From: Thiohalocapsa halophila
GTDB lineage: Bacteria > Pseudomonadota > Gammaproteobacteria > Chromatiales > Chromatiaceae
Reading direction: 5' to 3'
Length of the DNA: 64,000 nt
NCBI RefSeq assembly: GCF_016583825.1
Contig: NZ_NRRV01000009.1
Location: 46,599-110,598 of the forward strand
Shown here: positions 30,285-40,212 of the stretch, one piece after another
Layout of the letters: every line of letters starts with the position of its first letter
Position numbering within the stretch: the first letter of the stretch is position 1
Position numbers and translations under genes: made by a program
The notes under the pieces: generated by a model
Seen by the model: only the letters and a program-made list of their open reading frames with translations
Database searches by the model: none
Told to the model about the DNA's origin: nothing

Positions 30285-30860
30285 GGCTTCGTGTGCTCAG
30301 GGCCCGGCTCGATGGTGCAGAAGGCCCGTCAGTATCCCCGCCGACAGTGGCACTGGCCAGCGTCTGGGGCAAGCGCAATGGCGGTAGTGCAAGCCAGGCT
30401 TTGCCTGAGTAAAATACTCGGATTAAGCGGTCCTGGGTGATGGTGGTCAACGCGGCACCCGCATGGCGTTGCTAGAGTACTGCAAGGCGGTGTGCAAGCG
30501 GTTGCGGGCCTGATTGGCAGTGGCTGGGATCGGCTGGGAGGAGCTGGGACTGGCCCGGCGCCTGCCGGAGTCCCCGCAGGTGTCCCCGCAGGTGTCGACT
30601 CGAGGGCTTCGCGTGGCTGGGGGCGTGGCTGCCTGCGTGGCCGCTCGCGGCGGCCCTGGGTGCGTCTCGACAGGGGGGTGCCAACGCCCGGAGCCAATCG
30701 GGCTGCTGCTGGTCGGGCTGCTGCTGGGTTGCTGCACTGCACAATTGTGACTATGATGCCGGGATTGGGTAATAACCCTGATCATACTAAGTGAAAAAAC
30801 TGGATCGGCCCGCACCTGTCCCAGGCGCGTCGGATCCGGCATAGAGCACCACTGTAACCC
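30285..30860. other. Divergent spacer between thiM and rnfA
   Basis: About 575 bases. It holds the candidate rnf promoter and a two-unit tandem of the 12-mer CCCCGCAGGTGT (30572-30595). No gene supported. Confidence 0.6.
30729..30757 (+). promoter_or_regulatory. Candidate sigma-70 promoter of the rnf operon
   Basis: TTGCTG (30729-30734), 17-nt spacer, TATGAT (30752-30757), in an AT-richer stretch about 105 nt upstream of rnfA. Confidence 0.55.
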
Positions 30861-31442
30861 ATGACCGAGTACGCGCTGATCCTCGTCGGCACCGTGTTGG
30901 TGAACAACTTCGTGCTCGTGAAGTTTCTCGGGCTCTGCCCCTTCATGGGCGTGTCCAAGAAGCTGGAAACGGCGATTGGCATGGGGTTTGCCACCACCTT
31001 CGTGCTGACGCTGTCGGCGGTCACCTCCTGGCTGGTCAACGAATTCCTGCTGATGCCGCTGGGTATCGATTACCTGCGGACCATCGCGTTCATCCTGGTG
31101 ATCGCGGTGGTGGTGCAATTCACCGAGACCGTGATGCACAAGACCAGCCCGGTGCTCTATCAGGTGCTCGGCATCTTTCTGCCGCTGATCACCACCAACT
31201 GCGCCGTGCTCGGCGTGGCGTTGTTGAACCTCCAGGAGCAGCGGGGCTTCCTGGAGTCGGCGCTCTACGGCTTTGGGGCGGCTATCGGCTTCTCGCTGGT
31301 GCTGGTGCTGTTCGCGGCCATGCGCGAGCGCGTCGCCGTGGCCGACGTGCCGGAGCCCTTTCAGGGCAGCGCCATCGCGATGATTACCGCCGGGCTCATG
31401 TCGCTGGCCTTTATGGGCTTCGCGGGTCTGGTCTCGGTATGA
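30861..31442 (+). CDS. rnfA: Rnf electron transport complex subunit A
   Basis: 193 residues, the usual length, with about six membrane helices. The Rnf complex couples ferredoxin/NADH electron transfer to ion movement across the inner membrane. [20 protein letters not shown] at the N-terminus and [17 protein letters not shown] in the middle are diagnostic; the paired Cys residues in these two half-repeats bind a membrane iron-sulfur centre in this family. First of six rnf genes. Confidence 0.97.
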   Translation: MTEYALILVGTVLVNNFVLVKFLGLCPFMGVSKKLETAIGMGFATTFVLTLSAVTSWLVNEFLLMPLGIDYLRTIAFILVIAVVVQFTETVMHKTSPVLYQVLGIFLPLITTNCAVLGVALLNLQEQRGFLESALYGFGAAIGFSLVLVLFAAMRERVAVADVPEPFQGSAIAMITAGLMSLAFMGFAGLVSV

Positions 31443-31554
31443 GCGCCGACGTTTGGAACGGGCGGCGCCCGCGCGCTGCCCAACGCGGCGAGGTCAACGT
31501 CCGCGTCCGCCGCCCAGGTACCCGCGGCGGGCCGCTACCATCGGAGATTCGGCC

Positions 31555-32151
31555 ATGCTGACTGCCGTTGCTGCCATTGCGCTGCTCGCCGCGGCCTTCG
31601 GGCTGCTGCTGGGCTATTCGGCGATCCGTTTCCACATCGACGGCGATCCCGTCGCCGATCAGCTAGACGAGCTGTTGCCGCAGAGTCAGTGCGGCCAGTG
31701 CGGCTACCCGGGCTGCCGTCCCTATGCGGAGGCCGTCGCCGCCGGCGAGGCCGAGATCAACCTATGCGCCCCCGGCGGCGAGGCCACCATGCTCGCCATC
31801 GCCGACCTGCTCGGCCGCGAGCCGGTGGAAGTGGGCGACGTGGTGGAAAAGCCGAAAGCCGTCGCCGTCATCGACGAGCAGGAGTGCATCGGCTGCACCA
31901 AGTGCCTGCAGGTATGCCCAGTGGACGCCATCGTCGGCGCTGCCAAGCAGCTGCACGGGGTGCTGGCCGCCGAGTGCACCGGTTGCGAGCTTTGCCTGGA
32001 GCCCTGCCCGGTGGACTGCATCCACATGGAGCCGATTCCGCAGACCATCGCCAATTGGAAGTGGCCCTATCCGATGGTGCCGCGCGTCGCTTCCGGGCGG
32101 CCCGGCAGTGCGGCCAACGCCGACGCCGTGGAGCAGCGCGAGGCGGCCTAG
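31555..32151 (+). CDS. rnfB: Rnf complex iron-sulfur subunit B
   Basis: 198 residues from the ATG at 31555, after which comes a membrane anchor ([19 protein letters not shown]). CGQCGYPGC (about 46-54) with a later Cys binds a 4Fe-4S cluster. [12 protein letters not shown] (about 112) and [12 protein letters not shown] (about 142) bind two ferredoxin-type 4Fe-4S clusters. It receives or delivers electrons on the cytoplasmic side. An upstream open frame from 31453 is rejected because it puts a basic, unrelated stretch before the anchor. Confidence 0.97.
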   Translation: MLTAVAAIALLAAAFGLLLGYSAIRFHIDGDPVADQLDELLPQSQCGQCGYPGCRPYAEAVAAGEAEINLCAPGGEATMLAIADLLGREPVEVGDVVEKPKAVAVIDEQECIGCTKCLQVCPVDAIVGAAKQLHGVLAAECTGCELCLEPCPVDCIHMEPIPQTIANWKWPYPMVPRVASGRPGSAANADAVEQREAA

Positions 32152-32332
32152 CCGCGCCCAAGCCCCGGCGATGCCTGCTGTCAAGTCCTTGCCTACCCCG
32201 CCCAAGCCCCGGCGATGCCCCGGCGATGCTCTGGAGCGCGCACGCCGTCGCGACAGGTGCAGCCCGCCGGCGCGCCCGGGCGGCCGCTACACTAGGCACT
32301 TCACGATCCGCGCCGTGACCTGAGCCTGAATC

Positions 32333-34255
32333 ATGCTCTTTTCCGTACTCAACCCCCACCGCGAGCGCCTGTGGCACTTCCACGGCGGCATTCACCTGCC
32401 GGACGAGAAGGCGCTGTCCAACGCCGGCGCCAGCGTCGCCGCACCGCTGCCGACCCAGCTGGTAGTGCCGCTGCAGCAGCACATCGGTGCGCCCTCTCAG
32501 GCCTGCGTGGGCGTCGGCGACCAGGTCAAGAAGGGCCAGGTGCTGGCCAAGCCCCAGGGCTATGTCAGTGCACCGGTGCATGCGCCGAGCTCCGGCACCG
32601 TCGTGGCCGTGGAGCCGCGGCAGGTGCCGCACCCCTCCGGCCTCAGCGCCCCCTGTGTCGTCATCGCCACCGACGGCGACGATGTCTGGGGCGAGCTACC
32701 GGCGCCGTTGCCGGATTTCGCGCAGCAAGATCCGGCGGAGCTCCGGGAGCGCATCCGCCTGAGCGGCATCGTCGGCATGGGCGGGGCGTCATTCCCCTCC
32801 AGCGTCAAGCTGAATCCGGGGCCGGATCAGCCCATCGAGACGCTGATCATCAACGGCGCCGAGTGCGAGCCCTACATCACCTGCGACGACCTGCTCATGC
32901 GCGAGCGCGCGGCGGACATCGTCGACGGCATTCGGGTCATGCTGCACATCCTGGGCACGCAGCGCTGCCTGGTGGGTATCGAAGACAACAAGCCCGAGGC
33001 CCTCGCCGCCATGCGCGAGGCCGCGCAGCAGGCGAACGAGCAGGACGGCGCCGCCGGGCGCATCAAGGTCATGGAGATCCCGACGCTGTATCCCAGCGGC
33101 GGCGAGAAACAGCTCATCAAGATCCTCACCGGCAAAGAGGTGCCGAGCCACGGCATTCCGGCGCAGATCGGCATCGTCTGCCAGAACGTCGGGACGGCCT
33201 GCGCCGTGGCCGATGCCGTGCTGCGCGGGCGCCCGCTCATCGAGCGCTATGTGACCGTCACCGGCCGCGGCGTCGGCAAACCGCAGAATTACCGGGTGCG
33301 CATCGGCACCCCGGCCGCGGACTTGGTGGCCGCCAGCGGCGGCTACACCGGTGCGCTGGAGAAGCTCGTGGTCGGCGGGCCCATGATGGGCTTTCGCATC
33401 GACTCCGATGCCGTGCCCATCACCAAGGCCGCCAACTGCCTCCTGGCCTTGACGCCGGGCGAGAGTCCGGACCCGGGCGAGCCCCAGCCCTGTATCCGCT
33501 GCGGACGCTGCGCCGAGGTCTGTCCCGCCAACCTGCTGCCGCAACAGCTCTATTGGCACGCGCGGGCCAAGGACCTGGACAAGGTTCAGGACTACAACCT
33601 CTTCGACTGCATCGAGTGCGGCTGCTGCGCCGTGGTCTGCCCGTCGCACATCCCCTTGGTGCAGTACTACCGCTTCGCCAAAACCGAGAGCTGGGCGCGG
33701 GAGCGCGAGAAGCGCGCCGCAGAGCACGCCCGCGAGCGCCATGCCGCCAAGGAGGCTCGTCTCGAGCGTCTGGAGCGCGAGAAGAAGGCCAAGATGCGCA
33801 AGAAGAAGGAGGCCGTGGCGCCCAAGGGCGGCAAGGACGACGACAAGCAGGCCGCCATCAAGGCCGCGCGCGAGCGGGCCGCCGCCAAGAAGCGCGAGGC
33901 GCCAGAAGCAGCCGCCCAAAAGGAGGCGCCCGAGCAGAACGCCGCCGAGGCCGGTGCCGCCGCCGGGGCCGAGACGCCGAAGGTGGCAGCGCCCGACGGC
34001 AAGCCGCCGGGCGCCCAAGCGAACGCGAAGACCCAGGCCAAGGCCGCCGAGCAGCAGGGCGCGCAGGGCGCCGTGCCGAAGCCGGTGCCGGACGACGGCA
34101 GTCGCGCCGTGGATGAGGCAAAGGCGGCCGGTGCCGAGACCCTCGGCGCGGGGCCAGATGAAAGACCAGGTGAGGGATCAGATGACGCCAAGCAGCCATC
34201 AGCCGCGTCATCGACGGAGCAGGAGCGGCCGCGTGCATCGGCCGGGCGCGGCTGA
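32333..34255 (+). CDS. rnfC: Rnf complex NADH-binding subunit C with long charged tail
   Basis: 640 residues. The core (1 to about 450) has the FMN/NADH site GIVGMGGASFPSSVKL, INGAECEPYITCDD and two 4Fe-4S motifs, CIRCGRCAEVCP (about 386) and CIECGCCAVVCP (about 426). From about 450 to the end it is a Lys/Ala/Glu-rich low-complexity tail (ERLEREKKAKMRKKKEAVAP), as in enterobacterial RsxC but shorter. The last base of the stop is the first base of the rnfD start. It is separated from rnfB by 180 nt. Confidence 0.97.
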   Translation: MLFSVLNPHRERLWHFHGGIHLPDEKALSNAGASVAAPLPTQLVVPLQQHIGAPSQACVGVGDQVKKGQVLAKPQGYVSAPVHAPSSGTVVAVEPRQVPHPSGLSAPCVVIATDGDDVWGELPAPLPDFAQQDPAELRERIRLSGIVGMGGASFPSSVKLNPGPDQPIETLIINGAECEPYITCDDLLMRERAADIVDGIRVMLHILGTQRCLVGIEDNKPEALAAMREAAQQANEQDGAAGRIKVMEIPTLYPSGGEKQLIKILTGKEVPSHGIPAQIGIVCQNVGTACAVADAVLRGRPLIERYVTVTGRGVGKPQNYRVRIGTPAADLVAASGGYTGALEKLVVGGPMMGFRIDSDAVPITKAANCLLALTPGESPDPGEPQPCIRCGRCAEVCPANLLPQQLYWHARAKDLDKVQDYNLFDCIECGCCAVVCPSHIPLVQYYRFAKTESWAREREKRAAEHARERHAAKEARLERLEREKKAKMRKKKEAVAPKGGKDDDKQAAIKAARERAAAKKREAPEAAAQKEAPEQNAAEAGAAAGAETPKVAAPDGKPPGAQANAKTQAKAAEQQGAQGAVPKPVPDDGSRAVDEAKAAGAETLGAGPDERPGEGSDDAKQPSAASSTEQERPRASAGRG

Positions 34256-35319
34256 TGCAGGCGCGCGCAGGCTTCATCTCCTCGCCCCACGCGGCGCGGG
34301 TCAACAGCGTCGACTGGGTGATGCTCCAGGTCTGCCTGGCACTGGTGCCGGGCACCCTCGCGCTGGTGTGGTTCTTCGGCTGGGGCGTGCTCATCAACAT
34401 GGCCCTGGCCGTGGTCTTTGCGGTGGTGGCCGAGGCCCTGGTGATGAAGGTCCGCGGGCGCCCGGCGCTGCCCGCCATCGCCGACTACAGCGCCGTGGTG
34501 ACGGCATTGCTGTTCGCGCTGACCATCCCGCCGACCCTGCCCTGGTGGCTGACGCTGCTCGGCATCCTGTTCGCCATCGTCATCGTCAAGCAGCTCTACG
34601 GCGGCATCGGCTACAACCCCTTCAACCCGGCCATGGCCGGGTATGTATTCCTGCTGATCTCCTATCCGGTGGCCACCACCACCTGGCTGCCCCCGGACGT
34701 GCCGGCGCTGCTGGCGGCGCAGGACCTGGTGACCCTGTCCTTCATGGATTCCGCCCGGCTCATCTTCACCGGCGCCCTGCCGGCGGAGCACACCTGGGAT
34801 GCCGTGAGCGCCGCCACGCCGCTGGATGAGATGCGCACCCTGCTCGATCAGGGCATGACCATGGATGAGATCCGCGCCTCCAGCCCGCTGTGGGGCCTGT
34901 TCGGCGGTCGCGGCTGGGAGTGGGTGGCCTTCTGGTTCCTGCTCGGCGGGCTCTACATGCTCTGGCGCAAGGTCATCACCTGGCAGATCCCGGTGGCCTT
35001 CCTGGCCGGGCTGATGCTCGCCGCCGCCGTCTTCTGGCTGCTGGACCCACAGAGCTATCCGGCACCCATGCTCCACCTGGTGTCGGGCGCGGCGGTGCTC
35101 GGCGCCTTCTTCATCGCCACGGACCCGGTGAGCGCCTGTACCACCAAGCGGGGGCAGCTGGTCTATGGCTTTCTCATCGGCGTGACCATCTACGTGATTC
35201 GCACCTGGGGCGGTTATCCGGACGCCGTGGCCTTCTCGGTGTTGTTGCTGAACATCGCCGCCCCGATGATCGATCATTACACCCAGCCTCGGGTCTTCGG
35301 GCAGAAACGCAGTGCCTAG
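34255..35319 (+). CDS. rnfD: Rnf complex membrane subunit D
   Basis: 354 residues, many membrane helices (for example LVPGTLALVWFFGWGVLINM). DAVSAATPLDEMR holds the S-x-A-T motif whose Thr carries covalent FMN in this family. GYNPFNPAMAGYVFLLISYP and FFIATDPVSACTTKRGQL are also typical. Start and rnfC stop share one base (TGATG), so translation is coupled. Confidence 0.97.
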   Translation: MQARAGFISSPHAARVNSVDWVMLQVCLALVPGTLALVWFFGWGVLINMALAVVFAVVAEALVMKVRGRPALPAIADYSAVVTALLFALTIPPTLPWWLTLLGILFAIVIVKQLYGGIGYNPFNPAMAGYVFLLISYPVATTTWLPPDVPALLAAQDLVTLSFMDSARLIFTGALPAEHTWDAVSAATPLDEMRTLLDQGMTMDEIRASSPLWGLFGGRGWEWVAFWFLLGGLYMLWRKVITWQIPVAFLAGLMLAAAVFWLLDPQSYPAPMLHLVSGAAVLGAFFIATDPVSACTTKRGQLVYGFLIGVTIYVIRTWGGYPDAVAFSVLLLNIAAPMIDHYTQPRVFGQKRSA

Positions 35320-35408
35320 CCCCGGCCGGCGGTGGCGCGGCCCGTCGGCGGGTCAGCGCCACGCCGAAGGTTGACCCCTGTTTCGAGCGCAGACAGTCGT
35401 TCTTCACC

Positions 35409-36128
35409 ATGAACAAAGCACCTATCCTCATCGCCGCCGCCATCCTCGGCAGCTTCGCCGTCGGCGGCGTCGGCCTGGTGGCCATGACCCATGAGCTCAC
35501 CGGCGAGCGCATCGCCGCCAACGAGCGCGAGGCCATGCTCTCCAAGCTCAAGGCCATCGTGCCCGCCGAGCGCGTCGCCAACGACCCGCTGCAGGACAGC
35601 ATCAAAGTCAGCGCCCCGGACCTGCTCGGCTCGGCGCAGACCGAGGTCTACCGGGTGCGCGACGAGGACGAGCCGGTGGCCGTGATCCTCCAGCCGGTGG
35701 TGCCGGACGGCTATGCCGGACCGATCCGGCTGCTGGTGTCCGTACTGCGCGACGGCAGCCTCGGCGGCGTGCGCGTGCTGGAGCACCACGAAACCCCCGG
35801 ACTCGGCGACAAGATCGACGAGAAGAAGAGCGACTGGATCGTCGAGCAGTTCAATGGCAAGTCCATCGGCAACCCGCCGCTGGAGGCCTGGCAGGTGAAG
35901 CGCGACGGCGGCGAGTTCGACCAGTTCACCGGCGCCACCATCACGCCGCGCTCCATCGTCAATGCCGTCAAGAACACCCTGCTGTTCGTGGAGCGTGCGG
36001 GCGATTCCCTCTACGACTCGGCGGGCCCGGCGAATCAGGCCGAGCCCGAGGCGCCGACGGCGGCGGATGAGCCGGCGACGGCCGGCGGGCAGTTGCCAGG
36101 CAGCGGCAAGGTTGCGGAGGCGGGCTGA
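35409..36128 (+). CDS. rnfG: Rnf complex flavoprotein subunit G
   Basis: 239 residues from the ATG at 35409. A single N-terminal helix ([20 protein letters not shown]) anchors a periplasmic domain. [18 protein letters not shown] carries the S/T-G-A-T motif whose Thr binds [20 protein letters not shown] is the conserved region before it. The last 35 residues are Glu/Ala/Pro-rich and not conserved. The stop overlaps rnfE by one base. Confidence 0.96.
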   Translation: MNKAPILIAAAILGSFAVGGVGLVAMTHELTGERIAANEREAMLSKLKAIVPAERVANDPLQDSIKVSAPDLLGSAQTEVYRVRDEDEPVAVILQPVVPDGYAGPIRLLVSVLRDGSLGGVRVLEHHETPGLGDKIDEKKSDWIVEQFNGKSIGNPPLEAWQVKRDGGEFDQFTGATITPRSIVNAVKNTLLFVERAGDSLYDSAGPANQAEPEAPTAADEPATAGGQLPGSGKVAEAG

Positions 36129-36838
36129 TGGCGGAGAAGGGCTACGGCAGCCTCATCGGCGACGGCCTGTGGAGCAACAACCAGGCCCTGGTGGCCATGC
36201 TCGGGCTCTGTCCGCTGCTGGCGGTGACCACCACGGCCACCAACGGCCTCGGCATGGGGCTCGCCACCACCACGGTGTTGGTGTTGTCCAACGCGACCAT
36301 CTCGCTGATCCGCAACCTGGTGCGCCCCGAGGTGCGCCTGCCGGTGTTCGTGCTGGTGATCGCGTCGTTCGTGACCACCGTCGAGCTCACCATGCAGGCG
36401 GCCTTCTACGAGCTCTATCTGGTGCTCGGGCTGTTCATTCCGCTCATTGTCACCAACTGCGCCATCATCGGCCGGGCCGAGGCCTATGCCTCCAAGGCCC
36501 GTCTGGACAAGGCCATCGTCGACGGCCTGGCCATGGGCATCGGCTTCTCGCTGGTGCTGATGGTGCTCGGGGGCATGCGCGAGCTCCTGGGGCAGGGGAC
36601 CCTCTTCCATCAGGCTGAGCTGCTGCTGGGAGAGGGGGCCCGCGGCTTTGGGCTGGATCTGGGTCCGGACTTCCAGGGTGCGCTCTTGGCCATCCTGCCG
36701 CCGGGCGCCTTTATCGGGCTCGGCTTCCTGATCGCGCTGAAGAACATCATCGACAAGCGTGCTGCCCGCCTCAAGCGGGCGGCCGCCGCGCGGCGCGATC
36801 TACCGGAGCAGGATGCTGCGCAGCCGGCCCCGGGCTGA
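36128..36838 (+). CDS. rnfE: Rnf complex membrane subunit E
   Basis: 236 residues, paralogue of RnfA with about six helices. [21 protein letters not shown] and [20 protein letters not shown] carry the paired Cys half-repeats. The C-terminal tail is basic ([18 protein letters not shown]). Last gene of rnfABCDGE; no nth gene follows, unlike in enterobacteria. It converges on the histidine kinase gene. Confidence 0.97.
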   Translation: MAEKGYGSLIGDGLWSNNQALVAMLGLCPLLAVTTTATNGLGMGLATTTVLVLSNATISLIRNLVRPEVRLPVFVLVIASFVTTVELTMQAAFYELYLVLGLFIPLIVTNCAIIGRAEAYASKARLDKAIVDGLAMGIGFSLVLMVLGGMRELLGQGTLFHQAELLLGEGARGFGLDLGPDFQGALLAILPPGAFIGLGFLIALKNIIDKRAARLKRAAAARRDLPEQDAAQPAPG

Positions 36839-36874
36839 CGTGCCCGTGACGCCGCGCTGACGGCCTCGATCATC

Positions 36875-39031
36875 TCAAGGAGCGTCCGCGGCTAGTGCCC
36901 AGCGCGCGACGGCGGCCGCCAGGGCATCGGCGTCCACGGGCTTGGTGAGGAAGGCGTCCATGCCGGCCTCCAGGCAGCGGTCCTTGACATCCTCGGCGGC
37001 GTTGGCGGTGAGGGCGATGATCGGCAGCCGCCGCCCTTCGCCCTGACTCGCGCGTACGCGCCGGGTGAAATCGAGCCCGTCGACCTTCGGCATGCGCAGG
37101 TCGACGAACGCCAGGTCGAAATCCTTGCGCCGCACCGCTGCAAGCGCCTGCTCACCATCCGTCACCACTGTCACCGCGGTGCCTTGTTGCGCCAGCAGCG
37201 TGCGAATGATGGTCGCGGCGATGGCGTTGTCCTCGGCCACCAGGATCTGCGGCGCGCTCGGGTCGGGCGCGGGGATCTCCCCTGTTTCCGAAGTCTCGCG
37301 CTCGGGTCTTGCCGGGGTGCCGGCAGACGGCTGCGATGCGTCGCACGCGGTGTCCACGGTGTCCGTGTCGTCGTCCGGCGCCGTGCCGCGCTCGGCCAGT
37401 GTGACCTCCAATGCGCGCACCAAGTCCTCCCGCAGGAACGGCTTGGTGAGGCAGTGGCGGCAGTGCCCGTGCAGCTCGCCGCGGCGCTGGCCGTAGATCA
37501 GCAGCAGATAGGGCACCCGGATGTGCAGCAGGCGCTGGAAGGTGTCCAGCAGGTCGGGCAGGTCCAGCGGCTCCGGGCTGTCGCCGACGATCAGCAGGTC
37601 GATGCCGCCGGCCCGCTGCAACAAGCCGCCGAGGCGGCCGATGTCCTGCTCGGCGAAGCACTGCATGCCGAGGCTCCGGCAGGTGGCGTGGATGATCTCG
37701 CGCTGGGCGGCATTGCGCTCGTAGATCAGCACCCGTACAGCCTCGAGCCTCGGCTGCGGCGGCGCCGGCGGCCGCGGGCAATCCTGCCCCAGCAGCGGCA
37801 GCCAGACGCGGAAGGCCGTGCCGCGGTCCACCTGGCTCTCCACGGTGATGTGCCCGCCCATGAGTCGGGTGAGGTCACGGGCGATGGTAGTGCCGAGGCC
37901 GGTGCCGCCGTAGCGGCGCGTGGTGGAGTCGTCCGCCTGGCTGAAGCTCTCGAAAATGCTCTCCAGCTTCTCGGGGGCGATGCCGATGCCTGTGTCTTCC
38001 ACCGTCAGGCACACGCCGGTGCGCGGGTCCGCCGGGCCCGCGTCGGCGACACTGGCGCGCACCATCACCTGTCCCTGCTCGGTGAACTTGACGGCATTGC
38101 CGATCAGGTTGAACAGAATCTGGCGCACCCGCAGCGCATCCCCGAGCACCCGCGGCGGCAGGTCCGGGGCGACGTCGCAGACCAGGTCCAGCCCTTTGGC
38201 GAGGGCATGGGTGTGCATGACCTCGCAGATCTCGCGCACGGGCTCGCGCAGGTCGAAGCCGCTGCGCTCCAGCTGTAGCTTCTTGGCGTCGATCTTGGAT
38301 AGGTCCAAAATGTCGCCGATCAGCGCGTGCAGCATGTTGGCGGAGCTGGTGATGGCGTCCAGGTACTCGCGCTGCTGGGTGTCCAGCTCGGTGGTGCGCA
38401 TCAGCGTCGCCATACCGAGCACGCCGGTAAGCGGGGTGCGCAGCTCATGGGTCATGTTGGCCAGGAAGTCGCTCTTGGCCTGGTTGGCCTGCTCGGCGGC
38501 GCGGCGGGCTTCGCGCAGCTTCACCAGCAGGGAGTCCTGGTACAAGGGCAGCAGGACCAGCACCAGCACATGGAAGGCGGCGTCCATCGGGTCCTTGGTC
38601 CAGGCGCCGAGCACCAACAGGGTGATGTTGTAGGAGACCACCGCGGCGCTCGCGGCAACGGCCAGGTGGGTGCGCCCGTAGCGGGTCGCCGCGGAGATGA
38701 AGATCCAGATGTAGAACAGGTAGAAGGGGCTGCCCTGGTCGCCGGTTAGGAAGATGGCCAGGCTGACGGCGACGATGTCGAAGAACAGCGAGATGTAGCG
38801 CCGCGCCTCCCAGGTCGCGCGCAGCAGCACGCTGACGAGGATGGTCAGGTTGACCACCAGGTAGCCCGCGAACAGCGACAGAAACGCCGGATAGTCCACA
38901 CTGAAGAGGCCGAGCCAGGCGGCCGCGGCGATATAGATCAATCCGAACAGCCAGATGCCCACGCGTACCACCGCGGACTGGAACTCCGGATTGGCGCGCA
39001 GCGCGGGCGGGATGCGGCTCATGGGCGACAT
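36875..39031 (-). CDS. RpfC-like hybrid sensor histidine kinase
   Basis: 718 residues. The N-terminal 170 residues are about five membrane helices (LFGLIYIAAAAWLGLF; FFDIVAVSLAIFL), resembling the input domain of RpfC, the DSF quorum sensor. HisKA has FLANMTHELRTPLTGVLG with His near 195. The HATPase part has FNLIGNAVKFTEQG, DTGIGIAPEK and YGGTGLGTTIA. A first receiver-like domain (about 430-540) lacks a clear phospho-acceptor Asp. A second receiver has FVDLRMPKVDG (Asp near 643) and ALTANA with Lys in FLTKPVD. No HPt domain follows, unlike RpfC. Divergent from prk; no rpfF or rpfG nearby. Confidence 0.87.
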   Translation of the reverse strand: MSPMSRIPPALRANPEFQSAVVRVGIWLFGLIYIAAAAWLGLFSVDYPAFLSLFAGYLVVNLTILVSVLLRATWEARRYISLFFDIVAVSLAIFLTGDQGSPFYLFYIWIFISAATRYGRTHLAVAASAAVVSYNITLLVLGAWTKDPMDAAFHVLVLVLLPLYQDSLLVKLREARRAAEQANQAKSDFLANMTHELRTPLTGVLGMATLMRTTELDTQQREYLDAITSSANMLHALIGDILDLSKIDAKKLQLERSGFDLREPVREICEVMHTHALAKGLDLVCDVAPDLPPRVLGDALRVRQILFNLIGNAVKFTEQGQVMVRASVADAGPADPRTGVCLTVEDTGIGIAPEKLESIFESFSQADDSTTRRYGGTGLGTTIARDLTRLMGGHITVESQVDRGTAFRVWLPLLGQDCPRPPAPPQPRLEAVRVLIYERNAAQREIIHATCRSLGMQCFAEQDIGRLGGLLQRAGGIDLLIVGDSPEPLDLPDLLDTFQRLLHIRVPYLLLIYGQRRGELHGHCRHCLTKPFLREDLVRALEVTLAERGTAPDDDTDTVDTACDASQPSAGTPARPERETSETGEIPAPDPSAPQILVAEDNAIAATIIRTLLAQQGTAVTVVTDGEQALAAVRRKDFDLAFVDLRMPKVDGLDFTRRVRASQGEGRRLPIIALTANAAEDVKDRCLEAGMDAFLTKPVDADALAAAVARWALAADAP

Positions 39032-39278
39032 GTCGGCTCCGGCGGGCGGCGGATGCCGGTTTCCAGCATCCGTCCTGTGGTCTTAACTGGCGTGTTATAT
39101 TAGAGGTTCTGCATTTTTTTCGGCGCTCCGATAGCGGCCGGCGGCCGTCGGAGATCGGCGCCGCCTCGGCTCTCGCTAGCCCGTACCGGCCCAGGTACTG
39201 GCCGTTGTCGCGGCGCCTGCCCGCACGCCGGCCGCCAGGCGCGGCCGCCGCAGCAGTCAATAAGACGGGGAGTTCACC

Positions 39279-40169
39279 ATGTCAAAGAAGCATCCAGTCG
39301 TCGCCGTCACCGGCTCCTCCGGTGCCGGCACGACCACGGTCAAGCGCGCTTTCGAGCATATCTTCTACCGCGACGGTATCAACGCCGCCGTCATCGAGGG
39401 CGACAGCTTCCACCGCTACGACCGCAAGGAAATGAAAGCGGAGATGGCCCGTGCCGCCGAGGAGCACCGCAATCTGAGCCACTTCGGCCCCGAGGCCAAC
39501 CGCTTCGACCTGCTGCAAGAGCTCTTCGCCAGCTATGGCGAGTCCGGTGGCGGCAAGAAGCGCTACTACATCCACAGCCAGGAAGAGGCCGACGAGCACA
39601 ACGCGCGGCTGGACACGCAGCTCGAGCCCGGCCAGTTCACGCCCTGGGAAGACGTCCCCGCGGGCACCGATCTGCTCTTCTACGAGGGCCTGCACGGTTT
39701 GGTGATGACCGACGACATCGACGTCGCCAAGCACGTGGACCTCGGCGTCGGCGTGGTGCCCATCGTCAACCTGGAGTGGATCCAGAAAATCCACCGCGAC
39801 AACGCCGAGCGCGGGTACTCTGCCGAGGCCATCGTCGACACCATCATGCGCCGGATGCCGGACTACATCCGCCACATCACGCCGCAGTTCTCGCTGACCG
39901 ACATCAACTTCCAGCGCGTATCGACGGTGGATACCTCCAACCCCTTCATCGCCCGGGACATCCCGACCCCGGACGAGAGCTTCGTCATCATCCGCTTCAA
40001 GGAGCCGGAGAAGCTGGAGGTGGACTTCCCCTATCTGCTGAACATGATCCCGGACTCCTTCATGTCCCGCCGCAACACCATGGTGGTGCCCGGCGGCAAG
40101 ATGGGCTTTTCGATGGAGATCATCCTCCAGCCCATCATCGAGCGCATGATGGACGCCCGCCAAGTCTGA
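39279..40169 (+). CDS. prk: Phosphoribulokinase, proteobacterial type
   Basis: 296 residues, matching the octameric proteobacterial enzyme. Makes ribulose 1,5-bisphosphate from ribulose 5-phosphate and ATP, the step dedicated to the Calvin cycle. P-loop AVTGSSGAGTTTVKRAF; the catalytic region VIEGDSFHRYDRKEMK with Asp; LFYEGLHGLVM; and RRMPDYIRHITPQFSLTDIN follow. GGGGAG lies about 7 nt before the ATG. It is separate from the tkt-fba block, and rubisco is not in the window. Confidence 0.98.
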   Translation: MSKKHPVVAVTGSSGAGTTTVKRAFEHIFYRDGINAAVIEGDSFHRYDRKEMKAEMARAAEEHRNLSHFGPEANRFDLLQELFASYGESGGGKKRYYIHSQEEADEHNARLDTQLEPGQFTPWEDVPAGTDLLFYEGLHGLVMTDDIDVAKHVDLGVGVVPIVNLEWIQKIHRDNAERGYSAEAIVDTIMRRMPDYIRHITPQFSLTDINFQRVSTVDTSNPFIARDIPTPDESFVIIRFKEPEKLEVDFPYLLNMIPDSFMSRRNTMVVPGGKMGFSMEIILQPIIERMMDARQV

Positions 40170-40188
40170 CGGCTGCTGCCTAGCCTCC

Positions 40189-40212
40189 GCCGCGGGCCGT
40201 CTGGCCCGCGGC
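40189..40212 (+). terminator. Hairpin after prk
   Basis: GCCGCGGGCC pairs exactly with GGCCCGCGGC around a 4-nt loop, 20 nt after the prk stop. No T run follows, so termination efficiency is uncertain. Confidence 0.5.

Noticed and set aside
30285..30480. TPP riboswitch upstream of thiM
   Set aside because: The conserved CTGAGA and CCTGAT...AATGCCAGCG blocks are absent from the leader.
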